Counted from the first letter of the stretch, positions 37,285-46,352 are shown. The stretch is DNA of 64,000 nt from Rhizobium sp. 11515TR (GCF_002277895.1 NZ_CP022998.1:248001-312000), one strand, 5' to 3'. Made by a program: numbers and translations. The notes: generated from the letters alone by a model not told the origin.

Positions 37285-37341
37285 ATGAACACGGCACTCG
37301 TTCTCGTAGTGGTAGGAAGGCGCATGGGCAGGATGGTGTAA
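37285..37341 (+). CDS. Putative leader peptide of an attenuator
   Basis: An 18-codon frame, MNTALVLVVVGRRMGRMV, ending in TAA inside the loop of a hairpin. Six of the seven residues at positions 4-10 are Ala, Leu or Val, then Gly-Arg-Arg. It lies 123 bp before the MFS exporter gene and 33 bp before a terminator-like hairpin. No strong ribosome-binding site is obvious. The combination of short frame, nested hairpin and terminator is that of a ribosome-stalling attenuator. Confidence 0.5.
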   Translation: MNTALVLVVVGRRMGRMV

Positions 37342-37396
37342 CCATCCGGCGAAAGCACCCATGCGCGGTAAGCAGGCTCCTGACGGGGCCTTTTTT
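37320..37396 (+). promoter_or_regulatory. Nested hairpin plus intrinsic terminator (attenuator)
   Basis: Outer stem GCGCATGGG (37320-37328) / CCCATGCGC (37358-37366), perfect 9 bp. Inner stem GGATGG (37331-37336) / CCATCC (37342-37347) with loop TGTAA holding the leader stop codon. Then stem AGGCTCC / GGGGCCT (37374-37391, one G-T pair) followed directly by a run of six T. The terminator stands before the MFS coding start at 37464. Confidence 0.7.
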
Positions 37397-37463
37397 ATTG
37401 CCTGAAATCCGGGCTGCACCCGTCAGATCTTCCTCGACTTCCCACTCAACGACGGACAAGGCC

Positions 37464-38708
37464 ATGACGCGCAACGAAAGCCGCATCGACCATCCAGCCC
37501 CGCAATCGATCGAAGACAGGACCACAGAAAGAGCCGCTGCACAGCCGCGGCTGATAACCCTCATCCTGCTCTCGGCGCTCGCCGTGCTGCCAGTCAACAT
37601 GATCCTGCCGTCCCTGCCGAAGATCGCGGCGGCATTCCACGCCGATTTCGCCCTCGTCAACCTATCGGTTGCCGGCTTCTCCATTGTCACCGCGTCCCTT
37701 GAGGCTATCGGTGGCGCGATATCGGACCGGTTCGGCCGCCGGCCAGTCGTCCTGACGGCGCTCTCGATCTTCATCGTCGCTTCGATTGGCTGCGTTCTCG
37801 CGCCGAATATCGGCATCTTCCTGCTGTGCCGCATGATGCAGGCCTGCATCGGACCGTGTTATTCCGTCGCCCTCGTCATCATCAAGGAAACATCCGACGA
37901 GCGCCAGGCTGCCAGCAAGTTCGGCTATCTTGCCATGGGATGGGCATTGGCGCCCATGGTCGGTCCTCTGTTCGGCGGTTCGCTGGACGAGCTTTTCGGC
38001 TGGCGGGCAAGCTTCATCGTCCTTGCGATCTTCGGCATTGCCGCCTTTCTTCTGTCCTTGCGCGAACTGAAAGGATCGAAAGCGCCGGCGTCAGCCGCGC
38101 GCGGAAACTATCTTGCCTCCTATGCCCTGCTTTTGCATTCCGCGCGCTTCTGGGCCTATACGCTCTGCATGGCGTGCTCGATGGGCGTGCTCTACATCTT
38201 TCTCGGCGGAGCGCCGCTGACGATAGGCGATGCGCTCGGCGGTTCGAGCGCCAAGCTTGGCTTCTACATGGGCCTCGTTCCCGCCGGCTTCATTCTCGGC
38301 AGCTATCTGGCTGGCCGCCATGGCGCAAGAATCCCGCTCGGCACAATCCTCGTCATTGCGCGGCTGCTGACCTGCGTTGGTCTGTCAATTGGGCTCGCCT
38401 TGTCGCTATCGGGCATGGTTGAGGTTCTGGCGCTCTTCGGCCCCTGCATCTTCATCGGCATCGGCAACGGCCTCACGATGCCGGCCGCCAATAGCGGTGC
38501 CATGTCGGTCAGATCGGATATTGTGGGAACGGCAGCAGGCCTCGCCGCTGCCATGCGAATTGCTGGCGGCGCGCTGATCGGCTCGATCGGCGGGCTGTTC
38601 ATTGCACGATTGCCAACGATACATGTGCTCTTCGCCTTGATGCTGGCATCCGCTGTACTCGCGCTAGTGGCGGCAGTCTGGGCTGCGTTGATCGAAAAAC
38701 GGAGGTAG
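37464..38708 (+). CDS. Bcr/CflA-family MFS drug exporter
   Basis: Inner-membrane drug:proton antiporter with 12 predicted helices, 414 residues. It has NMILPSLPKIAAAFHAD in helix 1, the MFS motif GGAISDRFGRRPVVL, RMMQACIGPCYSVALVIIKE in helix 4 and LFGWRASFIVL. This is the layout of Bcr/CflA (bicyclomycin/chloramphenicol) and related exporters. The ATG at 37464 is chosen because the earlier ATG at 37398 lies within the terminator tail. Expression probably depends on read-through of the upstream terminator. Confidence 0.88.
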   Translation: MTRNESRIDHPAPQSIEDRTTERAAAQPRLITLILLSALAVLPVNMILPSLPKIAAAFHADFALVNLSVAGFSIVTASLEAIGGAISDRFGRRPVVLTALSIFIVASIGCVLAPNIGIFLLCRMMQACIGPCYSVALVIIKETSDERQAASKFGYLAMGWALAPMVGPLFGGSLDELFGWRASFIVLAIFGIAAFLLSLRELKGSKAPASAARGNYLASYALLLHSARFWAYTLCMACSMGVLYIFLGGAPLTIGDALGGSSAKLGFYMGLVPAGFILGSYLAGRHGARIPLGTILVIARLLTCVGLSIGLALSLSGMVEVLALFGPCIFIGIGNGLTMPAANSGAMSVRSDIVGTAAGLAAAMRIAGGALIGSIGGLFIARLPTIHVLFALMLASAVLALVAAVWAALIEKRR

Positions 38709-38718
38709 CTGGCGCCTA

Positions 38719-39174
38719 TCAGATGCGCTTGCTCATATGGACAAGGAAACCATCTTTCAGTGGCTCCTCGCGGTCGATCGCATAACCATATCTGAGGTAG
38801 AGCTGCACGTTCTCGACAAAACGCTTGTTGGTGTAAAGCCGCATGTCACTCACGCCGAGCTCGGCCGCAACCTGCTCGGCATGAACTAGCAGTTTCCGGC
38901 CGATGCCCTTTCCCTGATGTCGCGGAGAGACGGCGACGTTCTCGATCAACAGGTGATCCTCTCTCGGCACCATCTCGATCAACGCCAAAAGCTCACCATT
39001 GGCCTCCAAGAGATCGATACGATGCTTGCGTACGGCCTCTGCATAATCAGCCGTCATCGGCAGGGGCTCACGGCCGATAAGCGGCACCCATTTGCCATAG
39101 GCCTCGCGCGTGAGCGCCCGGATGCCGTCGACATCGGCAACGGTGGCCGCCCGCAAGGAAAACGCTCTCGTCAT
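38719..39174 (-). CDS. GNAT-family N-acetyltransferase
   Basis: A 151-residue acetyl-CoA-dependent acyltransferase. Motif A is VAVSPRHQGKGIGRKLLVHA (acetyl-CoA pyrophosphate loop QGKGIG, near residue 88). The C-terminal part MRLYTNKRFVENVQLYLRYGY is typical of the fold. The substrate is unknown. It converges with the MFS exporter (10 bp apart), so each may limit the other's transcript. Confidence 0.88.
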   Translation of the reverse strand: MTRAFSLRAATVADVDGIRALTREAYGKWVPLIGREPLPMTADYAEAVRKHRIDLLEANGELLALIEMVPREDHLLIENVAVSPRHQGKGIGRKLLVHAEQVAAELGVSDMRLYTNKRFVENVQLYLRYGYAIDREEPLKDGFLVHMSKRI

Positions 39175-39273
39175 GCCTCTGCCTCCTCGGCCTGGCTACC
39201 ATGATCCGACATGAAAGCTATGGAATTCCTTCGTCGCGTTCGCACATGGAGAGCCGATCTCGGATACCCGCGA

Positions 39274-39301
39274 CGAAAAGGCGGCCAGATTGGGCCGCCT
39301 T
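39274..39301 (-). terminator. Rho-independent terminator of pyc
   Basis: Stem AAGGCGGCC (39278-39286) / GGCCGCCTT (39293-39301), followed on the minus strand by TTTTCG, 22 bp after the pyc stop. Confidence 0.8.
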
Positions 39302-39322
39302 CGTATCTCAGCGAAGCTTGGA

Positions 39323-42300
39323 TTATGCGCCGTAGACGACGAGCAGATCCTTGGCGTCGATCTGGTCGCCGGCGCGCACCAGCACCTCGGAGATCGTGCC
39401 ATCCTTTTCGGCGTGCAGCGCCGTCTCCATCTTCATGGCCTCGATGGAAACAAGCACGTCGCCGGCCTTGATCGCCTGGCCGGGCGAGACGAAGACCGTG
39501 GAGATGACGCCCGGCATCGGCGCGCCGACATGGGCGGCATTGCCGGTCTCGGCCTTGCGGCGCACGGCACTGCCGGAAGCCCCATGGGCGCGATCCGGCA
39601 CCTTGATACGGCGCGGCTGGCCATTGAGCTCGAAGAATACCGTCACCATGCCCTTCTCGTCGGTCGCTGTCATCGCCTGGTTGACGATGACGAGCGTCTT
39701 GCCTTTCTCGATCTCGGCAAAGAGCTCATCACCTTCCTTGAGACCATAGAAGTATGCCGGCGTCGGCAGCACCGAGACCGGGCCGTAGGTGTCGGCGGCC
39801 AGCGCGTAATCGGTGAAGACCTTCGGATACATCAGGTAGGAGGCGAATTCGAAATCGTCGACCTTGCGCTCCAGCTTGGTCTCGATGACCTTACGCTCCG
39901 CATCGAGATCGGCCTCGGCAAGCAGCGAACCGGGACGCACCGTATAGGGTTTGTCGCCCTTCAGCGCCTTCTTCTGCAGTGCTTGCGGCCACCCGGACGG
40001 CGGTTGGCCGAGATCGCCCTTCAGCATCGAGACGACCGAATCCGGGAAGGCGATATCCTTGGCCGGGTTTTCGACATCGGCGACCGTCAGGTCCTGGCTG
40101 ACCATCATCAGCGCCATGTCGCCGACAACCTTGGACGACGGCGTTACCTTGACAATATCGCCGAACATCTGGTTCGCATCGGCATAAGCCTGCGCCACCT
40201 GGTGCCAGCGGGTCTCAAGCCCGAGCGAGCGCGCCTGTTCCTTGAGGTTGGTGAACTGGCCGCCGGGCATTTCGTGCAGATAGACTTCCGAGGCCGGTCC
40301 CTTGAGATCACTTTCGAAGGCGGCGTACTGATGGCGCACGGCTTCCCAGTAGAAGGAGATGCGGCGGATCCATTCGGGGTCGAGACCCGGATCACGCTCG
40401 GAGCCCTTGAGGGCTTCGACGATCGAGCCGAGGCAGGGCTGCGAGGTATTGCCCGACAGCGCATCCATTGCCGCATCCACGGCATCGACGCCGGCGTCGA
40501 CCGCAGCCAACACGGTCGCGGCGGCAATGCCCGAGGTATCGTGCGTATGGAAGTGGATCGGCAGACCGGTCGCCTCGCGCAGCGCCTTGAACAGCACCTT
40601 GGCCGCGGCCGGCTTCAGCAAGCCCGCCATATCCTTCAGCGCGATGATATGGGCACCGGCCTTTTCCAGCTCGACAGCGAGATCGGTATAATATTTCAGG
40701 TCGTACTTCGGCCGCGCCGAATTGAGAATGTCGCCCGTGTAGCAGATCGCCGCTTCGCAGAGCTTGTTCTCCTCTGCAACCGCATCCATCGACACGCGCA
40801 TGTTCTCGACCCAGTTCAAGCAGTCGAAGACGCGGAAGAGATCGACGCCGCCCTTGGCCGCCTGGCGGACGAAATATTTCACGACATTGTCTGGATAATT
40901 GGTATAGCCGACGCCGTTGGCGCCGCGCAGCAGCATTTGCAGCAGCAGGTTCGGCGCGCCCTCGCGGATCAGCGCCAGACGTTCCCATGGATCTTCCGTC
41001 AGGAAACGCATGGAGACGTCGAAGGTGGCGCCGCCCCAGCATTCCAATGACAGAAGCTGCGGCAGGGCGCGCGCATAGGTGCCGGCGATGCTGGCGATGT
41101 CATAGGTGCGCATGCGGGTCGCAAGCAGCGATTGATGGCCGTCGCGCATCGTCGTGTCTGTCATCAGCACGCGCTTCTCGTTGCGCATCCACTCGGCGAA
41201 TTTCTGCGGGCCGAGCTTGTCGAGGAGCTGCTTGGTGCCGTCCGGAACAGCGCTGTCGATATAGGGTAGTACCGGTTCGGCAACCTTCGGCGAAGGCGCA
41301 GGACGGCCGCGCGTCTCGGGATGGCCGTTGACCGTAACGTCGGCGAGATAGGTCAGAAGCTTCGTGGCGCGGTCCTGGCGCTTGACCTGCTGGAACAGTT
41401 CCGGCGTCGAATCGATGAAGCGCGTCGTGTAGCTATTGTCACGGAATTTCTCGTGCGTGATGATCGCTTCGAGGAATGTCAGGTTCGTCGCGACACCGCG
41501 GATGCGGAATTCGCGCAGCGCACGGTACATGCGGGCGATCGCCTCTTGCGGGTTCGGCGCCCAGGCCGTCACCTTCACTAGCAGCGGGTCATAATAACGG
41601 GTGATGATCGCGCCGGTATAGGAGGTGCCGCCGTCGAGACGGATGCCGAAGCCGGACGCAGAACGATAGGCGGTGATGCGGCCATAATCCGGAATGAAAT
41701 TGTGCTCCGGATCTTCCGTCGTCACGCGGCACTGCAGCGCATGGCCGTTGAGTCGAATGTCTTCCTGCTTCGGAACGCCCGATTCCGGGGTGCCGATGGC
41801 AAAGCCGTCGAGAATATGAATCTGCGCCTTGACGATATCGATGCCGGTGACGACTTCGGTCACCGTATGCTCGACCTGAATGCGCGGATTGACTTCGATG
41901 AAGTAGAATTTGCCGGTATCGGCATCCATTAGATATTCGACGGTGCCGGCGCCGACATAATTCGTCGCCTTGGCGATCTTCAGCGAATAGGCAGCCAGTT
42001 CCTGACGCTGCGCATCGGTAAGATAGGGGGCCGGTGCACGCTCGACGACCTTCTGGTTGCGGCGCTGAACCGAACAGTCACGTTCAAACAGATGCACGAC
42101 ATTGCCATGCGTGTCACCGAGAATCTGGCTTTCGACATGGCGGGCACGCTCGACGAGCTTTTCGAGATAGACCTCGTCCTTGCCGAAGGCGGCCTTCGCC
42201 TCGCGCTTGGCTTCCGTCACTTCCTTGGCAAGATCAGCCTCGGAGCGGATGACGCGCATGCCGCGGCCGCCGCCGCCCCAAGAGGCCTTGAGCATGACCG

Positions 42301-42784
42301 GATAGCCGATCTCGGCCGCCATCTTGGCGACTTCCTTCATATCGTCAGGCAAGGGATCGGTTGCCGGCACGACAGGCACGCCGACCGAGATCGCAAGATT
42401 GCGGGCGGCCACCTTGTTGCCGAGCTGGCGCATCGTATCGGCGCGCGGGCCGATGAAGATGATGCCGGCGGCATCACAGGCATCGACGAATTCCGGGCTT
42501 TCCGACAGCAGGCCGTAACCTGGATGGATGGCATCGGCGCCGGAAAGCTTGGCGACGCGGATGATCTCGTCGATCGACAGATAGCTCTCGATCGGCCCGA
42601 GATCGCGGGCAAGATGCGGACCGCGGCCGACCTGATAGCTCTCGTCGGCCTTGAAGCGATGCAGCGCGAGTTTGTCTTCCTCGGCCCAGATGGCCACCGT
42701 TTTTATGCCAAGCTCGTTGGCGGCGCGGAATACGCGGATGGCGATTTCGGAACGGTTGGCAACCAGGATCTTGGATATGGGCAA
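39323..42784 (-). CDS. pyc: Pyruvate carboxylase
   Basis: Biotin enzyme making oxaloacetate from pyruvate, bicarbonate and ATP (anaplerosis), 1153 residues in one chain. The biotin carboxylase domain starts ISKILVANRSEIAIRVFRA and has the ATP-grasp motif SWGGGGRGMR and FIEVNPRIQVEHT. The carboxyltransferase domain (about 530-830) shows TTMRDGHQSLLATRMRT. The C-terminal biotinyl domain has EAMKMET with the biotin Lys near 1118. The TTG at 42784 is chosen, with AGGAG 6-7 nt upstream. Linkage to a LuxR solo and ndvA is as in Sinorhizobium meliloti, from memory. Confidence 0.96.
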   Translation of the reverse strand: MPISKILVANRSEIAIRVFRAANELGIKTVAIWAEEDKLALHRFKADESYQVGRGPHLARDLGPIESYLSIDEIIRVAKLSGADAIHPGYGLLSESPEFVDACDAAGIIFIGPRADTMRQLGNKVAARNLAISVGVPVVPATDPLPDDMKEVAKMAAEIGYPVMLKASWGGGGRGMRVIRSEADLAKEVTEAKREAKAAFGKDEVYLEKLVERARHVESQILGDTHGNVVHLFERDCSVQRRNQKVVERAPAPYLTDAQRQELAAYSLKIAKATNYVGAGTVEYLMDADTGKFYFIEVNPRIQVEHTVTEVVTGIDIVKAQIHILDGFAIGTPESGVPKQEDIRLNGHALQCRVTTEDPEHNFIPDYGRITAYRSASGFGIRLDGGTSYTGAIITRYYDPLLVKVTAWAPNPQEAIARMYRALREFRIRGVATNLTFLEAIITHEKFRDNSYTTRFIDSTPELFQQVKRQDRATKLLTYLADVTVNGHPETRGRPAPSPKVAEPVLPYIDSAVPDGTKQLLDKLGPQKFAEWMRNEKRVLMTDTTMRDGHQSLLATRMRTYDIASIAGTYARALPQLLSLECWGGATFDVSMRFLTEDPWERLALIREGAPNLLLQMLLRGANGVGYTNYPDNVVKYFVRQAAKGGVDLFRVFDCLNWVENMRVSMDAVAEENKLCEAAICYTGDILNSARPKYDLKYYTDLAVELEKAGAHIIALKDMAGLLKPAAAKVLFKALREATGLPIHFHTHDTSGIAAATVLAAVDAGVDAVDAAMDALSGNTSQPCLGSIVEALKGSERDPGLDPEWIRRISFYWEAVRHQYAAFESDLKGPASEVYLHEMPGGQFTNLKEQARSLGLETRWHQVAQAYADANQMFGDIVKVTPSSKVVGDMALMMVSQDLTVADVENPAKDIAFPDSVVSMLKGDLGQPPSGWPQALQKKALKGDKPYTVRPGSLLAEADLDAERKVIETKLERKVDDFEFASYLMYPKVFTDYALAADTYGPVSVLPTPAYFYGLKEGDELFAEIEKGKTLVIVNQAMTATDEKGMVTVFFELNGQPRRIKVPDRAHGASGSAVRRKAETGNAAHVGAPMPGVISTVFVSPGQAIKAGDVLVSIEAMKMETALHAEKDGTISEVLVRAGDQIDAKDLLVVYGA

Positions 42785-42900
42785 TGCTGTCTCCTCACGG
42801 CATCGAAACGGGCAATGCTGCACCCGCGAAGAGAATTCTTAACTTCTTGTCACAGGAAGTTCAATTTCTCCTGCGACATCCGACATCAAAATAGTTGCCG

Positions 42901-43641
42901 TTACGGAATAAGTCCGTTTCTGAAAGCGATGGCAACGATGTGCTGCCGATTTCTGGCCTTCAGCTTGTCCTGGATGCTGTTCATGTACCAGTCGACGGTA
43001 TGATTGGAGATCGTCAGCAGCCGGCTGATCTCGATCGACGTCATGCCGTCGGCCAGATGGTTGAGCACCTCCATCTCGCGTTTGGTCAGTTTGAGATCGG
43101 CGTTCCCCTGCTCCTCGAGCAATTGCGCTTCGTCACGCAGCTCCAGCAGCCGCCAGAAGGCCTTTCTGGCCACGGCATCGAAAAGCGAAAGCTCCGTCGG
43201 CGAAAGGTCGACCGCCTCACCGCCGATCGTCATGCTGCCGAGCAGACCGCTTCGTCCGTGAATCGGAAAAATATAGCCGTCGATGAGCCCGTTGGCACGG
43301 GCATCAGCCATCATCTGTTCCATCCGGCGTCGGAGCGGATCCGATTTGTGCGCAGCCACGGCATCGCTCCAGCGGAAGGGGCGTTGCGCCCGGGTGGCAT
43401 AGCGCGCCACCGGATCGACGAGCATGTATCTCTTGCGGACATAGGTCAGCGGCCATTGATCGGGCCAGCGGCCTGCCAGCATGAAGTTGGCGATATCGAC
43501 ATTCGGCCTCGTCTGCCGCAGCAGACCGTAGAAATCGAATTTGTAGGAACGGAGCACAAGCTCAAGCTCGGCCACGACATCCTTTGTACGCTCGCATTCT
43601 TCGATAACCACAAGCAATTGTATTAGCGAATGGATATTCAC
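42901..43641 (-). CDS. LuxR-type AHL-responsive regulator (ExpR-like solo)
   Basis: A 246-residue two-domain regulator. The N-terminal autoinducer-binding domain keeps the AHL-contacting residues of the TraR family: W63, Y67, D76, P77 and W91, with G118. The C-terminal LuxR helix-turn-helix shows LTKREMEVLNHLADGMTSIEISRLL and HTVDWYMNSIQDKL. No luxI-type synthase is in the window. Its position between pyc and ndvA is that of expR in S. meliloti, where ExpR controls exopolysaccharide and motility. The identity as ExpR is inferred from synteny and length. Confidence 0.88.
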   Translation of the reverse strand: MNIHSLIQLLVVIEECERTKDVVAELELVLRSYKFDFYGLLRQTRPNVDIANFMLAGRWPDQWPLTYVRKRYMLVDPVARYATRAQRPFRWSDAVAAHKSDPLRRRMEQMMADARANGLIDGYIFPIHGRSGLLGSMTIGGEAVDLSPTELSLFDAVARKAFWRLLELRDEAQLLEEQGNADLKLTKREMEVLNHLADGMTSIEISRLLTISNHTVDWYMNSIQDKLKARNRQHIVAIAFRNGLIP

Positions 43642-44018
43642 ATTTACCCCTCGGCCTCGCAGCCTGAATTATTGGCGGACGAGCATTGCCACCCTGCTCG
43701 CCTGGCCCCATAGCGCGCTTAATCGCCGGCAACATACTCAGGCCGGCGCGAAATTGAACGCCTTTGGCGATTTTTTTACCATTCAACCCTGAATGGCCGC
43801 CTTCGGCGTGACTTAATAGTAACGGATGATGTCGCGGCGGGGTCGTCCCCAAATTGTCACATTTCTGCGGCGGCCGATAGCACCTCGCTGCGGCAGCACG
43901 CGCCGCGCGGGAAATTCCCTTGAAAAAACAGCTTCAGATTCCGTTAATCGCCGGTTCAGGTACCGATCTGTAGTGTCGCAGCATTCCGAGTTTTGCTGAT
44001 GCAAAGAGGGTGCCTGAC
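43642..44018. other. Gene-free stretch between the LuxR solo and ndvA
   Basis: This 377-bp divergent promoter region contains a 7-bp inverted repeat CCATTCA-accc-TGAATGG (43779-43796) preceded by a T7 run. That could be an operator or a hairpin. No open frame of note. Confidence 0.45.
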
Positions 44019-45788
44019 GTGTCACTGTTCAAAGTCTATGCAAGAGCCCTGAAGTATCTTGGCGCGTATCGCTACCGCGTTTGGATGGTTGTGATCGCAA
44101 ACATTGCGCTTGCGATGACCACCATCTATGAACCGGTTCTGTTCGGCCGCATCTTCGACGCCATTGCCAAGAAAGAAGCCGTCACGCCGACTATGATGCT
44201 GTGGGCGGGCTTCGCCGTCTTCAGTGCTGTCGCCTTCATCGTGGTGTCCCGCGAGGCCGACCGCCTTGCGCATGGCCGCCGCGCCTCGCTCCTGACAGAA
44301 GCATTCGGCCGCATCATCTCGATGCCGCTCTCCTGGCATAGCCAGCGCGGCACGGCGAGCGCGCTGAACACGCTCCTTCGCGCCTGCGAAGCACTGTTCG
44401 GCCTGTGGCTGGAATTCATGCGCAACCATCTGTCGACCGCTGTCGCGCTCGTCATCATGATCCCGACCGCGATTTCGATGGACCTGCGCCTGTCCGCGGT
44501 TCTCATCCTGCTGGGCGTCTTCTACTGGTTCATCGGCCGTCTGGTCATGAGCCGCACGAAGGATGGCCAGACCTCGGTCGAGAGCCACTACAACACCGTC
44601 TTCTCTCATGTGAGCGACTCGATCAGCAACGTTTCGGTGCTGCACAGCTACAACCGCATCGAAGCTGAAACCAAGGCGCTGAAGTCGTTCACCGAACGCC
44701 TGCTGGAGGCCCAGTATCCGGTCCTCGACTGGTGGGCGCTTGCCGGCGCACTGAACCGCACGGCTTCGACCGTTGCTATGATGGCAATCCTGATGATCGG
44801 CACCGTTCTCGTTCAGGACGGCAGCCTGAGCCTCGGCGCTCTCATCACATTCATTGCCTTCGCCAACGTGCTGATCGGCCGCCTGGAGCAGCTGCGCAAC
44901 TTCGCAAACCAGATTTTCGAAGCGCGCGCCAAGCTCGAAGACTTCTACACGCTGGAAGATTCGGTTCGTGACCGTGAAGAGCCGGCCGGCCTTGCTGAAA
45001 TCAAGGACGTCAAGGGTGAAGTGGAGTTCCGCGATGTATCCTTCGGCTTCGCCAACTCGTCGCAGGGCCTGCACGACATCTCCTTCAAGGTGAAGGCTGG
45101 CCAGACTGTCGCTATCGTCGGCCCGACCGGCGCCGGCAAGACGACGCTCGTCAACCTGCTGCAGCGCGTCTTCGATCCACAGAAGGGCCAGATCCTCGTC
45201 GACGGTCACGACATCACCAAGGTGACCCGCAAGTCGCTGCGTCGCTTCATCGCCACCGTCTTCCAGGATGCCGGCTTGCTGAACCGTTCGATCAGCGACA
45301 ACATCCGCCTCGGCCGTGAAGGTGCGACCCAGGAGGAAATGATCCGCGCAGCTCAAGCCGCCGCCGCCAACGACTTCATCGAAACCCGCGAAGGCGGCTA
45401 CGATACCCGCGTCGGCGAGCGTGGCAACAAGCTCTCGGGTGGTGAACGCCAGCGTATCGCAATCGCCCGCGCCATCCTGAAGGACGCTCCGATCCTCGTA
45501 CTCGACGAAGCCACCAGTGCACTCGACGTCGAAACTGAAAACCGGGTCAAGACGGCGATCGACAACCTGCGCCAGAACCGCACGACCTTCATCATTGCGC
45601 ACCGTCTGTCGACGGTTCGCGAGGCTGACATGGTCCTCTTCCTGGACAACGGCCGCATCATTGAGAATGGCAGCTTCAACGAGCTCAGCCAGAGCAATGG
45701 CCGCTTCGCCGCCCTGCTGCGCGCCAGCGGTATCCTGACGGACGAGGAAGTCCGCAAGGCACACACGACGGAAAACGAAGCTGCCTGA
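44019..45788 (+). CDS. ndvA: Cyclic beta-1,2-glucan ABC exporter
   Basis: Half-size ABC exporter (membrane plus ATPase domains in one chain, 589 residues) that moves cyclic beta-1,2-glucan to the periplasm; needed for nodule invasion (ndvA) and virulence (chvA). The membrane domain has six helices (about 20-300), starting MSLFKVYARALKYLGAYR. The ATPase domain has Walker [18 protein letters not shown] and LVLDEATSALD. The GTG at 44019 is preferred to the GTG at 44010, with GAGGG about 9 nt upstream. It is followed by a strong terminator. The partner synthase gene is not intact nearby; see the ndvB-like remnant. Confidence 0.96.
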   Translation: MSLFKVYARALKYLGAYRYRVWMVVIANIALAMTTIYEPVLFGRIFDAIAKKEAVTPTMMLWAGFAVFSAVAFIVVSREADRLAHGRRASLLTEAFGRIISMPLSWHSQRGTASALNTLLRACEALFGLWLEFMRNHLSTAVALVIMIPTAISMDLRLSAVLILLGVFYWFIGRLVMSRTKDGQTSVESHYNTVFSHVSDSISNVSVLHSYNRIEAETKALKSFTERLLEAQYPVLDWWALAGALNRTASTVAMMAILMIGTVLVQDGSLSLGALITFIAFANVLIGRLEQLRNFANQIFEARAKLEDFYTLEDSVRDREEPAGLAEIKDVKGEVEFRDVSFGFANSSQGLHDISFKVKAGQTVAIVGPTGAGKTTLVNLLQRVFDPQKGQILVDGHDITKVTRKSLRRFIATVFQDAGLLNRSISDNIRLGREGATQEEMIRAAQAAAANDFIETREGGYDTRVGERGNKLSGGERQRIAIARAILKDAPILVLDEATSALDVETENRVKTAIDNLRQNRTTFIIAHRLSTVREADMVLFLDNGRIIENGSFNELSQSNGRFAALLRASGILTDEEVRKAHTTENEAA

Positions 45789-45810
45789 TCTTCGCAAGGG
45801 GCCCAAGATT

Positions 45811-45843
45811 AAAGCCGGGAGAGCGACGCTCTCCCGGCTTTTT
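45811..45843 (+). terminator. Rho-independent terminator of ndvA
   Basis: A 13-bp stem AAGCCGGGAGAGC / GCTCTCCCGGCTT with loop GAC, followed by TTT, 23 bp after the ndvA stop. Confidence 0.9.
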
Positions 45844-45899
45844 GCTGCTGTGAGCGGACGACATTTGGGAAACAAGCGCCAACCGGAATTCTGCCCTGG

Positions 45900-46270
45900 T
45901 TATAGTGTTTTCGCGAGCCCACAAGCGGATCAAGGATAACATCAAGGAGCGCCGGCGCATGGTCAGTTCCTTGCGTGGTGCTGGTCTCCCCGGCCAGACC
46001 CATTCGCTGGAGACATCACCAAGGCCCTTGCGGAAGCCGGGTTGTTTTGACTGCGGGCCGTCCCAATCGGATCTATTGCATTTTCACATCCAGCGTTGCG
46101 GGGGCCCCGATCTCGATACCCTTCGGCATCGGACCACGAGGAACCCAGTCATCAAACGTTCTTGCTGAAACGCAAGCTGGCCGCAGCTTCCGCCCGGCCC
46201 ACAGATGTTGTCTATAGGAACACTGGTGCGCGATGAACGTTGGCCGCGTTTTGATAGTTGGCAATTTTGA
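45900..46270. pseudogene. Possible gene fragments with a frameshift
   Basis: On the plus strand, HKRIKDNIKERRRMVSSL and GAGLPGQTHSLE (about 45916-46013) are followed, after a one-base shift, by DITKALAEAGLF and a TGA near 46050. This reads like a protein C-terminus broken by a frameshift. On the minus strand, the frame containing ARTFDDWVPRGPMPKG (about 46100-46180) looks like a piece of another protein. I do not recognise either family. Together with hipA-hipB they suggest an inserted and decaying segment. The rest of the gap up to 46348 holds palindromes listed separately. Confidence 0.35.
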
Positions 46271-46276
46271 CAAAAA

Positions 46277-46306
46277 TTATTCAACCCACTTTGATGGGTT
46301 GAATAA
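46277..46306. promoter_or_regulatory. 12-bp inverted repeat upstream of hipA
   Basis: TTATTCAACCCA (46277-46288) and TGGGTTGAATAA (46295-46306) are perfect arms with loop CTTTGA, 42 bp before the hipA ATG. HipB-type antitoxins bind such palindromes near the operon start. It could also act as a terminator hairpin for transcripts from the left. Confidence 0.6.
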
Positions 46307-46317
46307 ATAAAAAAGAT

Positions 46318-46352
46318 GCATTAATTGATCCACTGAAAGGGTCATTAAATGC
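46318..46352. promoter_or_regulatory. Second imperfect palindrome over the hipA start codon
   Basis: GCATTAATTGATCC (46318-46331) pairs with GGGTCATTAAATGC (46339-46352) at 11 of 14 positions. The ATG of hipA (46349) lies in the right arm, so as DNA it could be an operator and as RNA it could hide the start codon. Confidence 0.5.

Noticed and set aside
39290-41050. 586-codon plus-strand frame
   Set aside because: Antisense to pyruvate carboxylase; no motifs.
44022-45875. 617-codon minus-strand frame
   Set aside because: Antisense to ndvA, which has clear ABC exporter motifs.
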